From Limnobacter parvus (GTDB lineage: Bacteria; Pseudomonadota; Gammaproteobacteria; Burkholderiales; Burkholderiaceae_B), in NCBI RefSeq assembly GCF_024623725.1, contig NZ_JANKHG010000018.1:124001-188000 (forward strand): a DNA stretch of 64,000 bases, written 5' to 3'. Positions 53,208 through 61,966 of the stretch are shown piece after piece. Made by a program: the position numbers and the translations under genes. The notes below the pieces were generated by a model. The model did not search any database. It had not been told where the DNA came from and saw only the letters and a list, made by a program, of their open reading frames with translations. Position 1 is the stretch's first letter. Each line of letters opens with the position of its first letter.

Positions 53208-53250
53208 TCACTTTGCCCGGGGGTCGGAGCCCCAAGCAATACCACAAAGC

Positions 53251-54939
53251 TTAGATGGGCAAACTGTCTGTTGGCAGCATTCCCAACACACCGTCCAGCG
53301 GGGTGCCCGTTGAAGAAATTGGCAAGGAAGATGGATCCAGCAAGGAGGTCACATCATCCAGGGGCGTGCCAGTTGCTGGCAAGCCAGGAAGGCCACCCGC
53401 ACCGCCACCACCAGCACCCGCCAAGGCGTCGGTCAAAATGGCTGGGTCCAGCAATTCGGTAATCATGTCCAGCGGAGTACCTGTCTCTGGAATTCCGGGC
53501 AATCCACCCGCACCGCCACCACCAGCACCCGCCAAGGCGTCGGTCAAAATGGCTGGGTCCAGCAATTCGGTAATCATGTCCAGCGGAGTACCCGTCTCTG
53601 GAATTCCGGGCAATCCACCCGCACCGCCACCACCAGCACCCGCCAAGGCGTCGGTCAAAATGGCTGGGTCCAGCAATTCGGTAATCATGTCCAGCGGAGT
53701 ACCTGTCTCTGGAATTCCGGGCAAACCACCTGCGCCACCACCGGCGCCACCCAAGGCATCAGTCACTGGGCCAAGTACTGCGTCCAAAGGTGTACCAGTT
53801 GGGCCAGCTGCACCACCGCCATCACCACCAGGAATTGGCAAACCACCGGACAGGGCGTCGATTAGTGGATCAGTGACTGGAGTCAGTGCGTCAAATACCT
53901 GGTCCAGACCATCGGCCAACGGTTGCGAAACCATTGGCAATGCATCCGTTGCAGTGGCCAAGCCATCAAACAAAGGCGCAGCAGCGCCTACACCTTGAGC
54001 CAATCCATCATTCAAAGGAGCTAGAACCGGGTCGAGCTGACCGACCACTTGTGCAACGCCATCTGCAATTTGTGGACTAACCATGCTCAAACCGCCGGCA
54101 AGTTGATCAGCAACCACACTCAAATTCACGGGCGATGTATCCACGGCACCAGAAATAACGTCGACCACAGGTGAAAGGGCCTCTTCAACAGCCTCAGTGA
54201 TGGGCGTTACGTTCTCGTCAAGTGCATCAGTGGCTGGGCTTAAGCCGTCCAGCGCATCAGTCAACGTGCTGTTCACCGGGGTCAAAACTGGTTCCAGCGC
54301 ATCGGTTACGGGTGCGGTCTCTTCCAGCACGGGGTCCAAGGCACCGGTAACAGGTGCCAAGGCACCTACAGGCTCATCAACCACCGTGGTAACCGGTGAC
54401 AATACGTCCAGGAGCTGGCCGACGGCTGGCGCTGCTGAGCCGGTTGCATCAACAACTGGCTCCAAAGCGCCCACAACCTGCTCGCCCGAACCACCACCAG
54501 CTGATCCGCCGCCTACTGCGCCGTTGTCATCGTTGTCGCTGCTCAACACAAAAGCCGCGCCTGCTGCTGCAGCCAAAGGACCAGCCAAGCCACCTGCGGC
54601 AAAACCTGCGCCAAACAGGCCGAACATTCCGCCCGCGCCGGATACCGCAACAGTTTCGCCTTCGGTGATCAGTTCAAATTCGCCTTGTGCGATTTCGAAC
54701 TCAGCGCCCGCTTCGCCTTCCTTTAAAGTAGCAACCGCATTGCTTTGCAAAATACCTTCGGTGGCTTGCTGACCTTCTACGCCTGGGAACTCAATGTAGG
54801 CTGAGCCCTCAGCGCTGGTGGTGACCGTGTCACCTGCAGAAATAATGTCGCCTTCCTTCAGAAGGACTTGTTCTCCGTCAGGACGGGTTACAGAAACCTC
54901 TCCCAACACGCTTTTAATAATTCCAGTGATATTAGCCAC
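53251..54939 (-). CDS. LapA-like retention-module protein with repetitive C-terminus
   Basis: A 562-residue protein. Residues 1-140 resemble the N-terminal retention module of LapA-type surface adhesins: TGIIKSVLGEVSVTRPDGEQVLLKEGDIISAGDTVTTSAEGSAYIEFPG, then an Ala/Gly-rich hydrophobic segment (AAGGLAGPLAAAAGAAF). Residues ~150-390 are a low-complexity L/P/V/T-rich region with degenerate units like ALEPV and ALDPVL. Residues ~400-540 hold three near-identical 37-residue repeats ending in AGAGGGG, containing GLPGIPETGTPLDMITELL. No RTX or type I secretion signal was seen at the C-terminus. The start is GTG behind GGAG. Role probably cell-surface adhesion, inferred from the N-terminus only. 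Confidence 0.75.
   Translation of the reverse strand: MANITGIIKSVLGEVSVTRPDGEQVLLKEGDIISAGDTVTTSAEGSAYIEFPGVEGQQATEGILQSNAVATLKEGEAGAEFEIAQGEFELITEGETVAVSGAGGMFGLFGAGFAAGGLAGPLAAAAGAAFVLSSDNDDNGAVGGGSAGGGSGEQVVGALEPVVDATGSAAPAVGQLLDVLSPVTTVVDEPVGALAPVTGALDPVLEETAPVTDALEPVLTPVNSTLTDALDGLSPATDALDENVTPITEAVEEALSPVVDVISGAVDTSPVNLSVVADQLAGGLSMVSPQIADGVAQVVGQLDPVLAPLNDGLAQGVGAAAPLFDGLATATDALPMVSQPLADGLDQVFDALTPVTDPLIDALSGGLPIPGGDGGGAAGPTGTPLDAVLGPVTDALGGAGGGAGGLPGIPETGTPLDMITELLDPAILTDALAGAGGGGAGGLPGIPETGTPLDMITELLDPAILTDALAGAGGGGAGGLPGIPETGTPLDMITELLDPAILTDALAGAGGGGAGGLPGLPATGTPLDDVTSLLDPSSLPISSTGTPLDGVLGMLPTDSLPI
53393..53725 (-). repeat. Three 111-bp tandem repeats inside the retention-module gene
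   Basis: Copies at 53393-53503, 53504-53614 and 53615-53725 differ at only a few bases and encode 37 residues each; partial copies flank them. Near-identity at the DNA level, not just the protein level, indicates recent expansion and possible copy-number variation. Confidence 0.92.
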
Positions 54940-55191
54940 AGTGCATTCTCCGACAATGGTGTGTTCATTTAAAAGTTCGGCAATGTTTCGCCTTGTGAGA
55001 GTTTTACTGGCTGAAATCAGAAAATGGATGCGAAAATTGCGTATTAATTAACAATCTTTTACAATAATTGTAGGTTTTATACTGACAAATCCTGATTTAC
55101 CGCGTTCAAATTACTCCCGTGGCGCGCCGATTTATTCGAATTGTTCAAACAGCAGCAGCTTAGTGTACCTCTTTCGGGGGGTGGTTTGAAA

Positions 55192-56322
55192 TCACCACGC
55201 AAGTTGGCGTATCGCCAGCTCTTTCATAATCTCCTCGGCCCCTCCGCCAATGCACATCACCTTCACTTCCCGGTAAATACGCTCGGTCGAGCTTCCACGC
55301 ATAAAACCCATGCCACCCAGAATTTGCACAGCTTCATTTGCGCAATGCTGCAATGTTTGAGTGGACTGGTTTTTCAGCAAACAAATGTCGGCAATCAACT
55401 CTTCATTGATCTCGCCCTTGTCGATTCGAGCAATCGTTTCATCAAACCACGCCTCGGTTGCCCGAATTTTCATGCGCATGTCGGCCAACTTGTGCGCAAT
55501 CACTTGGTGGTCCAGCAAACGCTTGCCGAATGTTTGCCGGTTTTGTGCCCAGTCCAGCGCCTCGTTCAAACACACGCGCGAAAACCCCACGCAGGCCCCT
55601 GCCAGCATCAAACGTTCTGTGTTGAAGTTTTCCATCACAATTCGAAAGCCTTTGCCTTCCTTGCCTACCAAATGGCTGGCAGGTACTTCTACATTGTCGA
55701 AGTAAATGCTGGCGGTGTCGCTCATCCACCATCCAGTTTTCTTTAACGGGCTGCGCGTCAGGCCCTTGGCATTGCCAGGGACCATCATCATTGAAACACC
55801 CCGTGCACCGGGCTCGCCTGTACGAACCGCCACGGTTAGCCAATCGGCACGCACACCACTGGTAATAAACACTTTTTCGCCATTGATGCGGTAATGGGCC
55901 ACACCGTCTTTCTGGAACAATTCGGCTTTGGTTTTCAGGTTCGCCACATCCGACCCACCCGAGGGTTCAGTGATCGCCAGTGCACTGATGGCCTCACCTT
56001 TCAACACAGCTGGGGCAATCATTTGAATCAATTCTTCACTGCCGTGGTTCAACAACGGTGGCAAGCCAATGTTGTGGCTGAACAAACCCGCCAACAAACC
56101 GCCACTGCCCGCAGAGCACACCAGATTCGAAAGCTTCAATCGATCGGCCAGGGTGCATTCAAATCCACCCACTTCTTCCGGGTAGCCCAAGCCCAACAAA
56201 CCCAAGTCGCCTGCCTGCTTGTACAACTCGCGAGGAAACTCCCCGGCCTCATCCCAATCATTCACATTCGGCTTGATTTGTTCATTCACAAACCGCTCTA
56301 CACTTCGGAAGAAGTCATCCAT
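55192..56322 (-). CDS. Acyl-CoA dehydrogenase
   Basis: A 376-residue FAD enzyme. FAD- and CoA-binding blocks ALAITEPSGGSDVANLKTKA and FITSGVRADWLTVAVRTG; MGGFMRGSS-type C-terminus with YREVKVMCIGGGAEEIMKEL. The position of the usual catalytic Glu of MCAD (YEGT) is taken by GGG, while an isovaleryl-CoA-dehydrogenase-like Glu is present in FNTERLMLAG, so the base is likely on helix G. It lies 50 bp downstream of the biotin carboxylase gene in an operon with a second dehydrogenase. Substrate probably a branched or terpenoid acyl-CoA; inference. Confidence 0.9.
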   Translation of the reverse strand: MDDFFRSVERFVNEQIKPNVNDWDEAGEFPRELYKQAGDLGLLGLGYPEEVGGFECTLADRLKLSNLVCSAGSGGLLAGLFSHNIGLPPLLNHGSEELIQMIAPAVLKGEAISALAITEPSGGSDVANLKTKAELFQKDGVAHYRINGEKVFITSGVRADWLTVAVRTGEPGARGVSMMMVPGNAKGLTRSPLKKTGWWMSDTASIYFDNVEVPASHLVGKEGKGFRIVMENFNTERLMLAGACVGFSRVCLNEALDWAQNRQTFGKRLLDHQVIAHKLADMRMKIRATEAWFDETIARIDKGEINEELIADICLLKNQSTQTLQHCANEAVQILGGMGFMRGSSTERIYREVKVMCIGGGAEEIMKELAIRQLAW

Positions 56323-56372
56323 TCCTCTGTCTCCGTAAGCCGCGTTGCTGGGCTTCTGTTATTCGGCTTCTG

Positions 56373-58370
56373 TTATTCGACTTCTTTGAGTTGAACCATG
56401 AGTTGCTTCAATTTCATTTGCTCGCCAACCTGAACCAACACCTGTTCTACAGTCGATCTCGCTTTGGCCGCAATTCGATGCTCCATCTTCATAGCCTCCA
56501 GGCAAACCAACACCGTGCCTGGCTCTACAACCTGGCCAACCTGTACCAACACCTGCGTAATCTTGCCATTCATCGGGCTTTTGATCTGGGCCTGAAACAC
56601 CCCTTCTGCGGTTGCTGAGGCACTGCGCAATGTCTCATCCTCCACAAACACAGCCTGCGGGTTCAGTTGGCGTTTTACCCAAACACCACCAATGTAAGGC
56701 AATACAATGAACCGACTCGGCAAGCCATTCACCACAGTGTTCACTTGCAAGCCTTGTTCAGTGGCAAGCGCCTGCCAATGCTCAAGTTGAACTTCACTTT
56801 CTTCCTGCCCGGCGGTACGCACCTGAACCTGAAAACTCCCCGCGTTTTTAGTCACACTTAAATTGATCGCTGCACCCGAAGCTTTCAACTTCAAAGGGCG
56901 AGCCAATGCACGTGTGCTTGAAAAGCCACTCAGGCTTGAAGGCCAAGCGCTGTTTGTTGCGTTTTGCTCAAAGGCAAGAAACACGGCGGCCACTGCATGC
57001 TCTGCATCGAATGTTTGTGGCTTCAACAATTCATCAGCATGCGCTGCCAAAAACCCGGTGCCAAAATTGCCACGTTGAAACACTGCATGGCTGGCAATGC
57101 GTTGCAAATACAAGGCATTGTGCTCAAAGCCCACCAGCGTAGTTCTATTCAAAGCATCGGCCAGTTTCTCGCAAGCTGCTAGTCTGCTTTCAGCATGCAC
57201 AATCACCTTGGCCAACAGGCTGTCGTACCACGGGCTTACTTCGCCACCCACTTCAAGAGCGTGGTCGCAACGACTGTGCAAATCGGGCTTCCAGGCCAAC
57301 ACAGGGCCTGTTTGCGGCATGAAATCGCGGGCCGGGTCTTCGGCACACAGACGGCCTTGAATTGCATGGCCGGTGAAATTGATGTCGCTTTGTTGCAAGG
57401 TCAAGGGTTCGCCCGATGCAATGCGCAGTTGCCACTGCACCAGGTCAATGCCGGTAATCGCTTCCGTTACGCCGTGCTCAACTTGCAGGCGCGTGTTCAT
57501 TTCAATGAAATAAAAATCGCAGTTTGAATCCAGCAAGAATTCAACCGTACCTGCGCCCACGTAGTTTGTGGCGTGCACCAGTTTCAGTGCCGCCTCACCC
57601 ATGCGCGCGCGCAGCTCGGTATTCACTGCCGGGCTGGGTGCTTCTTCCACAATTTTCTGGTGGCGGCGCTGCACAGAACAATCACGTTCGCCAAGATGCA
57701 CCGCATGGCCATGCATGTCTGCCAGCACCTGAATTTCAATGTGGCGTGGGTTGATGATTGCTTTTTCGAGCATCACCCGGTCGTCGTTGAACGCGTTTTT
57801 TGCCTCCAGCTGGGCTGAATGCAGTTGCGCAGCGAATTCCGATTCACTGTTCACCAAACGCATGCCGCGCCCGCCGCCACCTGCCAGTGCCTTGATCATC
57901 ACCGGGTAGCCGATGCGCTGTGCCGCGGCCATCAAGTCAGTCACGGTCGAATCCGCCTCACTGAAGCCCGGAATACATGGCAGCCCAGCTTGTTGCGCAA
58001 TTTCTTTGGCACGGGCTTTGTCCGCCATGTCAGCAATGGCCTGCGGCGTGGGGCCCACCAATGTAATTCCAGCGTCTGCACAAGCTTGTGCAAAAGCAGG
58101 GCTTTCCGACACAAAACCATAACCAGGGTGAATGGCGTCAGCCCCGGATTTCAGCGCAGTTTCAATCAGGGTGTCGATTCGCAGGTACGATTCAAGCGAA
58201 GGGGCGGGGCCAATGCAATACGCCTCATCGGCTTCCTGCACATGGAGTGCTTTTGCATCGGCCTCTGAATACACCGCCACCGTGGCAATACCCATAGGTT
58301 TGGCTGCGCGCAAAATTCTGCGCGCAATTTCATTGCGGTTTGCAACCAGCAGTTTTTTGATCCTAGGCAT
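56373..58370 (-). CDS. Biotin-dependent acyl-CoA carboxylase alpha subunit
   Basis: A 665-residue protein with N-terminal biotin carboxylase (KLLVANRNEIARRILRAAKPMGIATVAVYSEADAKALHVQEADEAYCIG), ATP-grasp (MIKALAGGGGRGMRLV, DCSVQRRHQKIVEEAPSP, EMNTRLQVEHGVTEAITGIDLVQWQ), and a C-terminal biotinyl domain with the modified lysine in LEAMKMEHRI. It is of the propionyl/methylcrotonyl/geranyl-CoA carboxylase type and should pair with a beta (carboxyltransferase) subunit. No beta subunit gene is adjacent, which is unusual. The start overlaps the dehydrogenase upstream by 8 bp. Confidence 0.94.
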   Translation of the reverse strand: MPRIKKLLVANRNEIARRILRAAKPMGIATVAVYSEADAKALHVQEADEAYCIGPAPSLESYLRIDTLIETALKSGADAIHPGYGFVSESPAFAQACADAGITLVGPTPQAIADMADKARAKEIAQQAGLPCIPGFSEADSTVTDLMAAAQRIGYPVMIKALAGGGGRGMRLVNSESEFAAQLHSAQLEAKNAFNDDRVMLEKAIINPRHIEIQVLADMHGHAVHLGERDCSVQRRHQKIVEEAPSPAVNTELRARMGEAALKLVHATNYVGAGTVEFLLDSNCDFYFIEMNTRLQVEHGVTEAITGIDLVQWQLRIASGEPLTLQQSDINFTGHAIQGRLCAEDPARDFMPQTGPVLAWKPDLHSRCDHALEVGGEVSPWYDSLLAKVIVHAESRLAACEKLADALNRTTLVGFEHNALYLQRIASHAVFQRGNFGTGFLAAHADELLKPQTFDAEHAVAAVFLAFEQNATNSAWPSSLSGFSSTRALARPLKLKASGAAINLSVTKNAGSFQVQVRTAGQEESEVQLEHWQALATEQGLQVNTVVNGLPSRFIVLPYIGGVWVKRQLNPQAVFVEDETLRSASATAEGVFQAQIKSPMNGKITQVLVQVGQVVEPGTVLVCLEAMKMEHRIAAKARSTVEQVLVQVGEQMKLKQLMVQLKEVE

Positions 58371-59526
58371 TCTTTTTCTTGCCCGGCAAAATTCCCATGA
58401 ATTTGCAAATAATGCTCAACATGACTTCGTCGGCGCCACCGCCAATCGAAATCAGGCGACCATCGCGGTACAACTGCGAGGCCGGGTTTTCCCAGGTAAA
58501 GCCCATGCCGCCCCAAAATTGCAGGCACTTGTCAGCCACTTCGCGCACCAAGCGGCCGCTTTTCAGTTTGCACATGCTGGCCAGTTCAGTCACTTCGCCG
58601 CCCGCCACGTATTCTTCGGTGGCTTGCCACACCAAGGCGCGCAGGGCTTCAATTTCAGTTTTTAGTTCAGCCAGTGTGAAGTGCACCACCTGTTGATCCA
58701 GCACCGTGCTGCCAAACAGGTTGCGCTGGCGGGTGTAATTAATGGTTTCATTCACCACATGCATCATGCCTTCAATGCTGTTGGCAGCGCCCCAAAGGCG
58801 CTCTTCCTGAAACTGGATCATCTGGTACATGAAGCCCGCGCCTTCCATGCCAATCAGGTTTCGCTGCGGCACGCGCACATTGTCGAAGTGGATGAGGCCG
58901 GTATCGGATGCCCACATGCCGATTTTGTGAATCTTCTTCTCGATTGTAATGCCCGGGGTTTTCATGGGCACAATAATCAGGGATTTGTTCTGGTGCGGCT
59001 TGCCTTCGCTGGTATTGGCCAACAGGCAGATCCAGTCGGCTTGCAAGCTGTTGGTAATCCACATCTTGCTGCCATTGATGATGTAGTCGCCACCGTCTTT
59101 TTTGGCGGTTGTTTTTACACCCGCCACATCAGAACCCGCTGCGGGTTCTGATACACCGATACAGGCCACCATGTCGCCAGCCACAGCGGGCGCCAGAAAT
59201 TCGCGACGTAGTTCATCGCTGCCAAAGCGGGCCAGAGCGGGCGTGGCCATGTCGGTTTGCACACCAATGGCCATGGGCACGCCACCACAATGAATTTTTC
59301 CCAAAGCCTGGGCCGCGACCACAGAATAGCTGTAATCCAGACCCATACCACCAAACTCTTCCGGTTTGGTCAGGCCCAACAAACCCAAATCGCCCATCTT
59401 CTTGAATAGCTCGTGGGCGGGGAACATCTGTTCCTTCTCCCAAGTGGCCACATGCGGGTTGATTTCATTGTCTACGAAGCGCTCAATGGTGCGCTGCAGT
59501 TCTTTGTGTTCCTGGGTCAGTCTCAC
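58363..59526 (-). CDS. Acyl-CoA dehydrogenase (first gene of the carboxylase operon)
   Basis: About 387 residues. ACIGVSEPAAGSDVAGVKTTA and MWITNSLQADWICLLANT are the FAD and substrate blocks; the C-terminus reads LISIGGGADEVMLSIICKFMGILPGKKK. As in the downstream dehydrogenase, the MCAD-type Glu is replaced and a Glu is present in QFQEERLWGA. The GTG start before RLTQEHKELQ has AGGAG eight bases upstream and is preferred to a longer reading that would run into the operator. Closest known types are citronellyl-CoA/isovaleryl-CoA-like dehydrogenases. A PsrA-type palindrome is 28 bp upstream. Confidence 0.9.
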   Translation of the reverse strand: MRLTQEHKELQRTIERFVDNEINPHVATWEKEQMFPAHELFKKMGDLGLLGLTKPEEFGGMGLDYSYSVVAAQALGKIHCGGVPMAIGVQTDMATPALARFGSDELRREFLAPAVAGDMVACIGVSEPAAGSDVAGVKTTAKKDGGDYIINGSKMWITNSLQADWICLLANTSEGKPHQNKSLIIVPMKTPGITIEKKIHKIGMWASDTGLIHFDNVRVPQRNLIGMEGAGFMYQMIQFQEERLWGAANSIEGMMHVVNETINYTRQRNLFGSTVLDQQVVHFTLAELKTEIEALRALVWQATEEYVAGGEVTELASMCKLKSGRLVREVADKCLQFWGGMGFTWENPASQLYRDGRLISIGGGADEVMLSIICKFMGILPGKKKNA

Positions 59527-59553
59527 TGCAATGTCTCCTCTGCATTCTTTAAC

Positions 59554-59573
59554 AATCAAACGTTTGTTTGATT
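59554..59573. promoter_or_regulatory. PsrA-type operator palindrome
   Basis: AATCAAACGTTTGTTTGATT: perfect 8-bp arms around GTTT. It contains CAAAC-N4-GTTTG, which fits the Pseudomonas PsrA consensus (G/C)AAAC-N2-4-GTTT(G/C). Position, 28 bp before the operon start, suits repression by a fatty-acid-sensing TetR-family regulator. Confidence 0.72.
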
Positions 59574-59687
59574 TTGAAGACAAGCTAGAGGAAAGTCAAA
59601 CGGATATACACATATTCAAATTTAGTGGGGAATCAAAGATAATTGAATTACATGCAGGTCAAAGAATCGCCAACTGATTTTTTGTGT

Positions 59688-60047
59688 TTAATGATCATCA
59701 ATGTCAAATTGATCTGCATGCTGGTTATTCACCATGTAATTTCGTTCATACCGCCTGTTAAGTTCGGCTTGCGAAAGTGCAGGCTGATCATCATTTTTTC
59801 CGGAAGAATCCCCAAAAATCAACAACCCGGCCACTGCCGCACAAAACACGAATGCCACTACGGCAGGGCCAGAAGCTGGCAGTGTTGCCACCAAACCCAC
59901 GGTTAAAGCAGCCAGACCCAGCGCGGCCGCGCCACAAACGATTGCAGATTTCTTTGTATGGCCAGAAGTATCTTCGACCCGCTCTCGACCAGCTTGGCTT
60001 GGCCCAGAGATGATAGGTAAATTGTTAGCTGATGAAGGAGAAGACAT
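59688..60047 (-). CDS. Small protein with two membrane helices, translocon-cluster end
   Basis: A 119-residue protein of no recognised family. Two hydrophobic segments (about residues 34-57 and 61-79, IVCGAAALGLAALTVGLVATL and VVAFVFCAAVAGLLIFGD) form a hairpin between a polar N-terminus and an acidic, Asn/Gln-rich C-terminus (QAELNRRYERNYMVNNQ). No signal peptide. It is the last gene of the minus-strand cluster, with a 121-bp spacer to the gene upstream, so it may have its own promoter. Confidence 0.6.
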   Translation of the reverse strand: MSSPSSANNLPIISGPSQAGRERVEDTSGHTKKSAIVCGAAALGLAALTVGLVATLPASGPAVVAFVFCAAVAGLLIFGDSSGKNDDQPALSQAELNRRYERNYMVNNQHADQFDIDDH

Positions 60048-60168
60048 AAATTCCGGTATGTGTAGTTTTTCTTAAGTAACCCATCGCCTTATTTAGTTCC
60101 CCCTGCTCTTCCAGTGCGGTAAGTGCAGGGTCGAAGCCACATGCTATCTCAACAATCACTTTGGCCAA

Positions 60169-61953
60169 TTAACCATAAGCGGGTGCCTCGGCAGCTCCAG
60201 GCGCGAACGCTTGTGGAGCGTTGGCCCAGGTATTGTAGTAATCAGTGTACTTGGCGCTGTCCGGACCAGTCTTCGCCGTATTTTCCAACGCGTTACCGTG
60301 TATCACCGAATAGTGCCTAAAACTGGCTTTATTAGATGCGCCGCCCTTCTCGTCTTTAAGGTCAGGGCGTGATTTATGCTCTGCATACCAAGCCCTTGCC
60401 ATACCCTCATGAAAATATCCCTCAATTGTCTCGGGATCATTAATAAAGCTGGAAGTCGGGTCAGCAAGCGCCAATTTAACCCCCTTCTCTGTCAGGCCAT
60501 AAGCATCATGCTTCTTGCCACCCTTGTCCTTGTTCTCTTGGGTTATGACACCGTTTGCGATCAAGGCATTCAGGGTTGTCTCACTAACAACTCCTTTGTT
60601 TGCGAAATTTCTGAAAATCCATTCAGCCATCCAAAGAGGGAGCCCTTTGTCCGCAAGTTCTTGTGGAGAGCCATATTTGTCCGCATCCCACGATTTTTCA
60701 CTGTTGTCTGGGTGGAATTTGACATTGTCATTCCCCAAAGCTTCTGCCCTCACCCACGCTTGATAATCCGGGTGGGTCATGTAAGTGGGTTTTGCAGGTG
60801 CAACGGGTCCTGAAGCTGCCGGATCTGACGAGGTTGCCGCACTCACGGAATCAGCATAAATTTTGCCATTCGGCGTAAGTTCAATCTTGCCGGTGTCGGC
60901 GTCCCATGTAACCAGCCCCATGTCACGTGCAATCGCAAGCTGTTCTGCAGTAAGCGGCCCACCACCAAATAGGGCTTGAAACATGCTTTCAGCGCCTTCA
61001 CCTATAACAGTATTGGATGGCACCGGCGTTTCCGCACCTCCCAATCCACCCAGAAGCTTTTTTGCCAAATCAGAAACACTACCGGCGTTGGCGTTTGGCG
61101 CATAGCCCTCACCGGAAAAGAAGCCGCTGGCTTTTGCAGCGTCATCCAGTTGTTCCTGGTTATATGCACCAAGACCCAAAGCAGGTGGATACAACGGGGT
61201 ATTCTGGCTGCCCGCAACTGTGGTCTGCGCGTTCATGAAATTTGTACCATGCGGTGTTGTTACAACCACGCCCTTTTCATTTTTTTGAAGAAAACCCATG
61301 GCAATCAGCGCATTCACGTGACCTTGGTCATGCTTTACGCCGGGAAACACTTCATCAAGCACTGTTTGAGTTTCCGGGCTTACCTCACCTTTATTAATTG
61401 GAGCACTACCCGGCTCATAGAGTGCCAATGCTGCTCCCTTTAATCCGGCAGTTTCACGGGCAAGCACATTGGGGTCCTCAGAATCCAACTTGTGCGTTGA
61501 TTCAAAATAAACATCAAATCCTGGTGGGTATTCGATAATGTCGCCACCCATGAAATTCTGATTGGCGTAATTTTTTGCCTCGTTAACCAGCCCTTTGTCA
61601 AATACAATTACACTTCTAGTTTGGCCGTTAATCCTTTCAAGACTGAGTGATAGTGGGATACCCATTTCCAACATGTCGGAGAGGCTTATGTCACCTACCT
61701 GCTTACCCTTGGGTCCGTCCGGTTGTTTTTTATTATAAGCAACCTGTACGCCCGCGAATTCCAGCACTATCAATAGATCTTCCTTGCTGCTGGCCACAAC
61801 CGTGGTAGATTCGCTGATGTCATAAGCCCACCGGCCATCTGGCAACTCGTAAAAATCACCTGCCACTGAAGATGCATCAGTGTCGGTGCCGGTTGATGTT
61901 GTTTGACCAGTAGCACCACTGTCGTACATGCCTGGTGTATAGGGAGTTACCAT
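60169..61953 (-). CDS. 594-residue protein with three winged-helix-like repeats, unknown
   Basis: No family recognised; no signal peptide or membrane helix. N-terminus (1-30) is Thr/Ser/Gly-rich and unstructured, as in secretion substrates. Residues 30-150 hold an alpha/beta region (YELPDGRWAYDISESTTVV, SVIVFDKGLV). Three similar units follow: about 197-240 (LIAMGFLQKNEKGVVVTTPHG), 323-368 (IARDMGLVTWDADTGKIELTPNG) and 445-496 (LIANGVITQENKD...YGLTEKG). Each has two helices, a hydrophobic G-x-I/L/V turn and a beta strand ending LT/TP-x-G, like winged-helix domains. It is 13 bp downstream of the SctB-like gene, so a secreted or cytoplasmic partner of that system is likely. Confidence 0.55.
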   Translation of the reverse strand: MVTPYTPGMYDSGATGQTTSTGTDTDASSVAGDFYELPDGRWAYDISESTTVVASSKEDLLIVLEFAGVQVAYNKKQPDGPKGKQVGDISLSDMLEMGIPLSLSLERINGQTRSVIVFDKGLVNEAKNYANQNFMGGDIIEYPPGFDVYFESTHKLDSEDPNVLARETAGLKGAALALYEPGSAPINKGEVSPETQTVLDEVFPGVKHDQGHVNALIAMGFLQKNEKGVVVTTPHGTNFMNAQTTVAGSQNTPLYPPALGLGAYNQEQLDDAAKASGFFSGEGYAPNANAGSVSDLAKKLLGGLGGAETPVPSNTVIGEGAESMFQALFGGGPLTAEQLAIARDMGLVTWDADTGKIELTPNGKIYADSVSAATSSDPAASGPVAPAKPTYMTHPDYQAWVRAEALGNDNVKFHPDNSEKSWDADKYGSPQELADKGLPLWMAEWIFRNFANKGVVSETTLNALIANGVITQENKDKGGKKHDAYGLTEKGVKLALADPTSSFINDPETIEGYFHEGMARAWYAEHKSRPDLKDEKGGASNKASFRHYSVIHGNALENTAKTGPDSAKYTDYYNTWANAPQAFAPGAAEAPAYG

Positions 61954-61966
61954 GCTCTGCTCTCCT

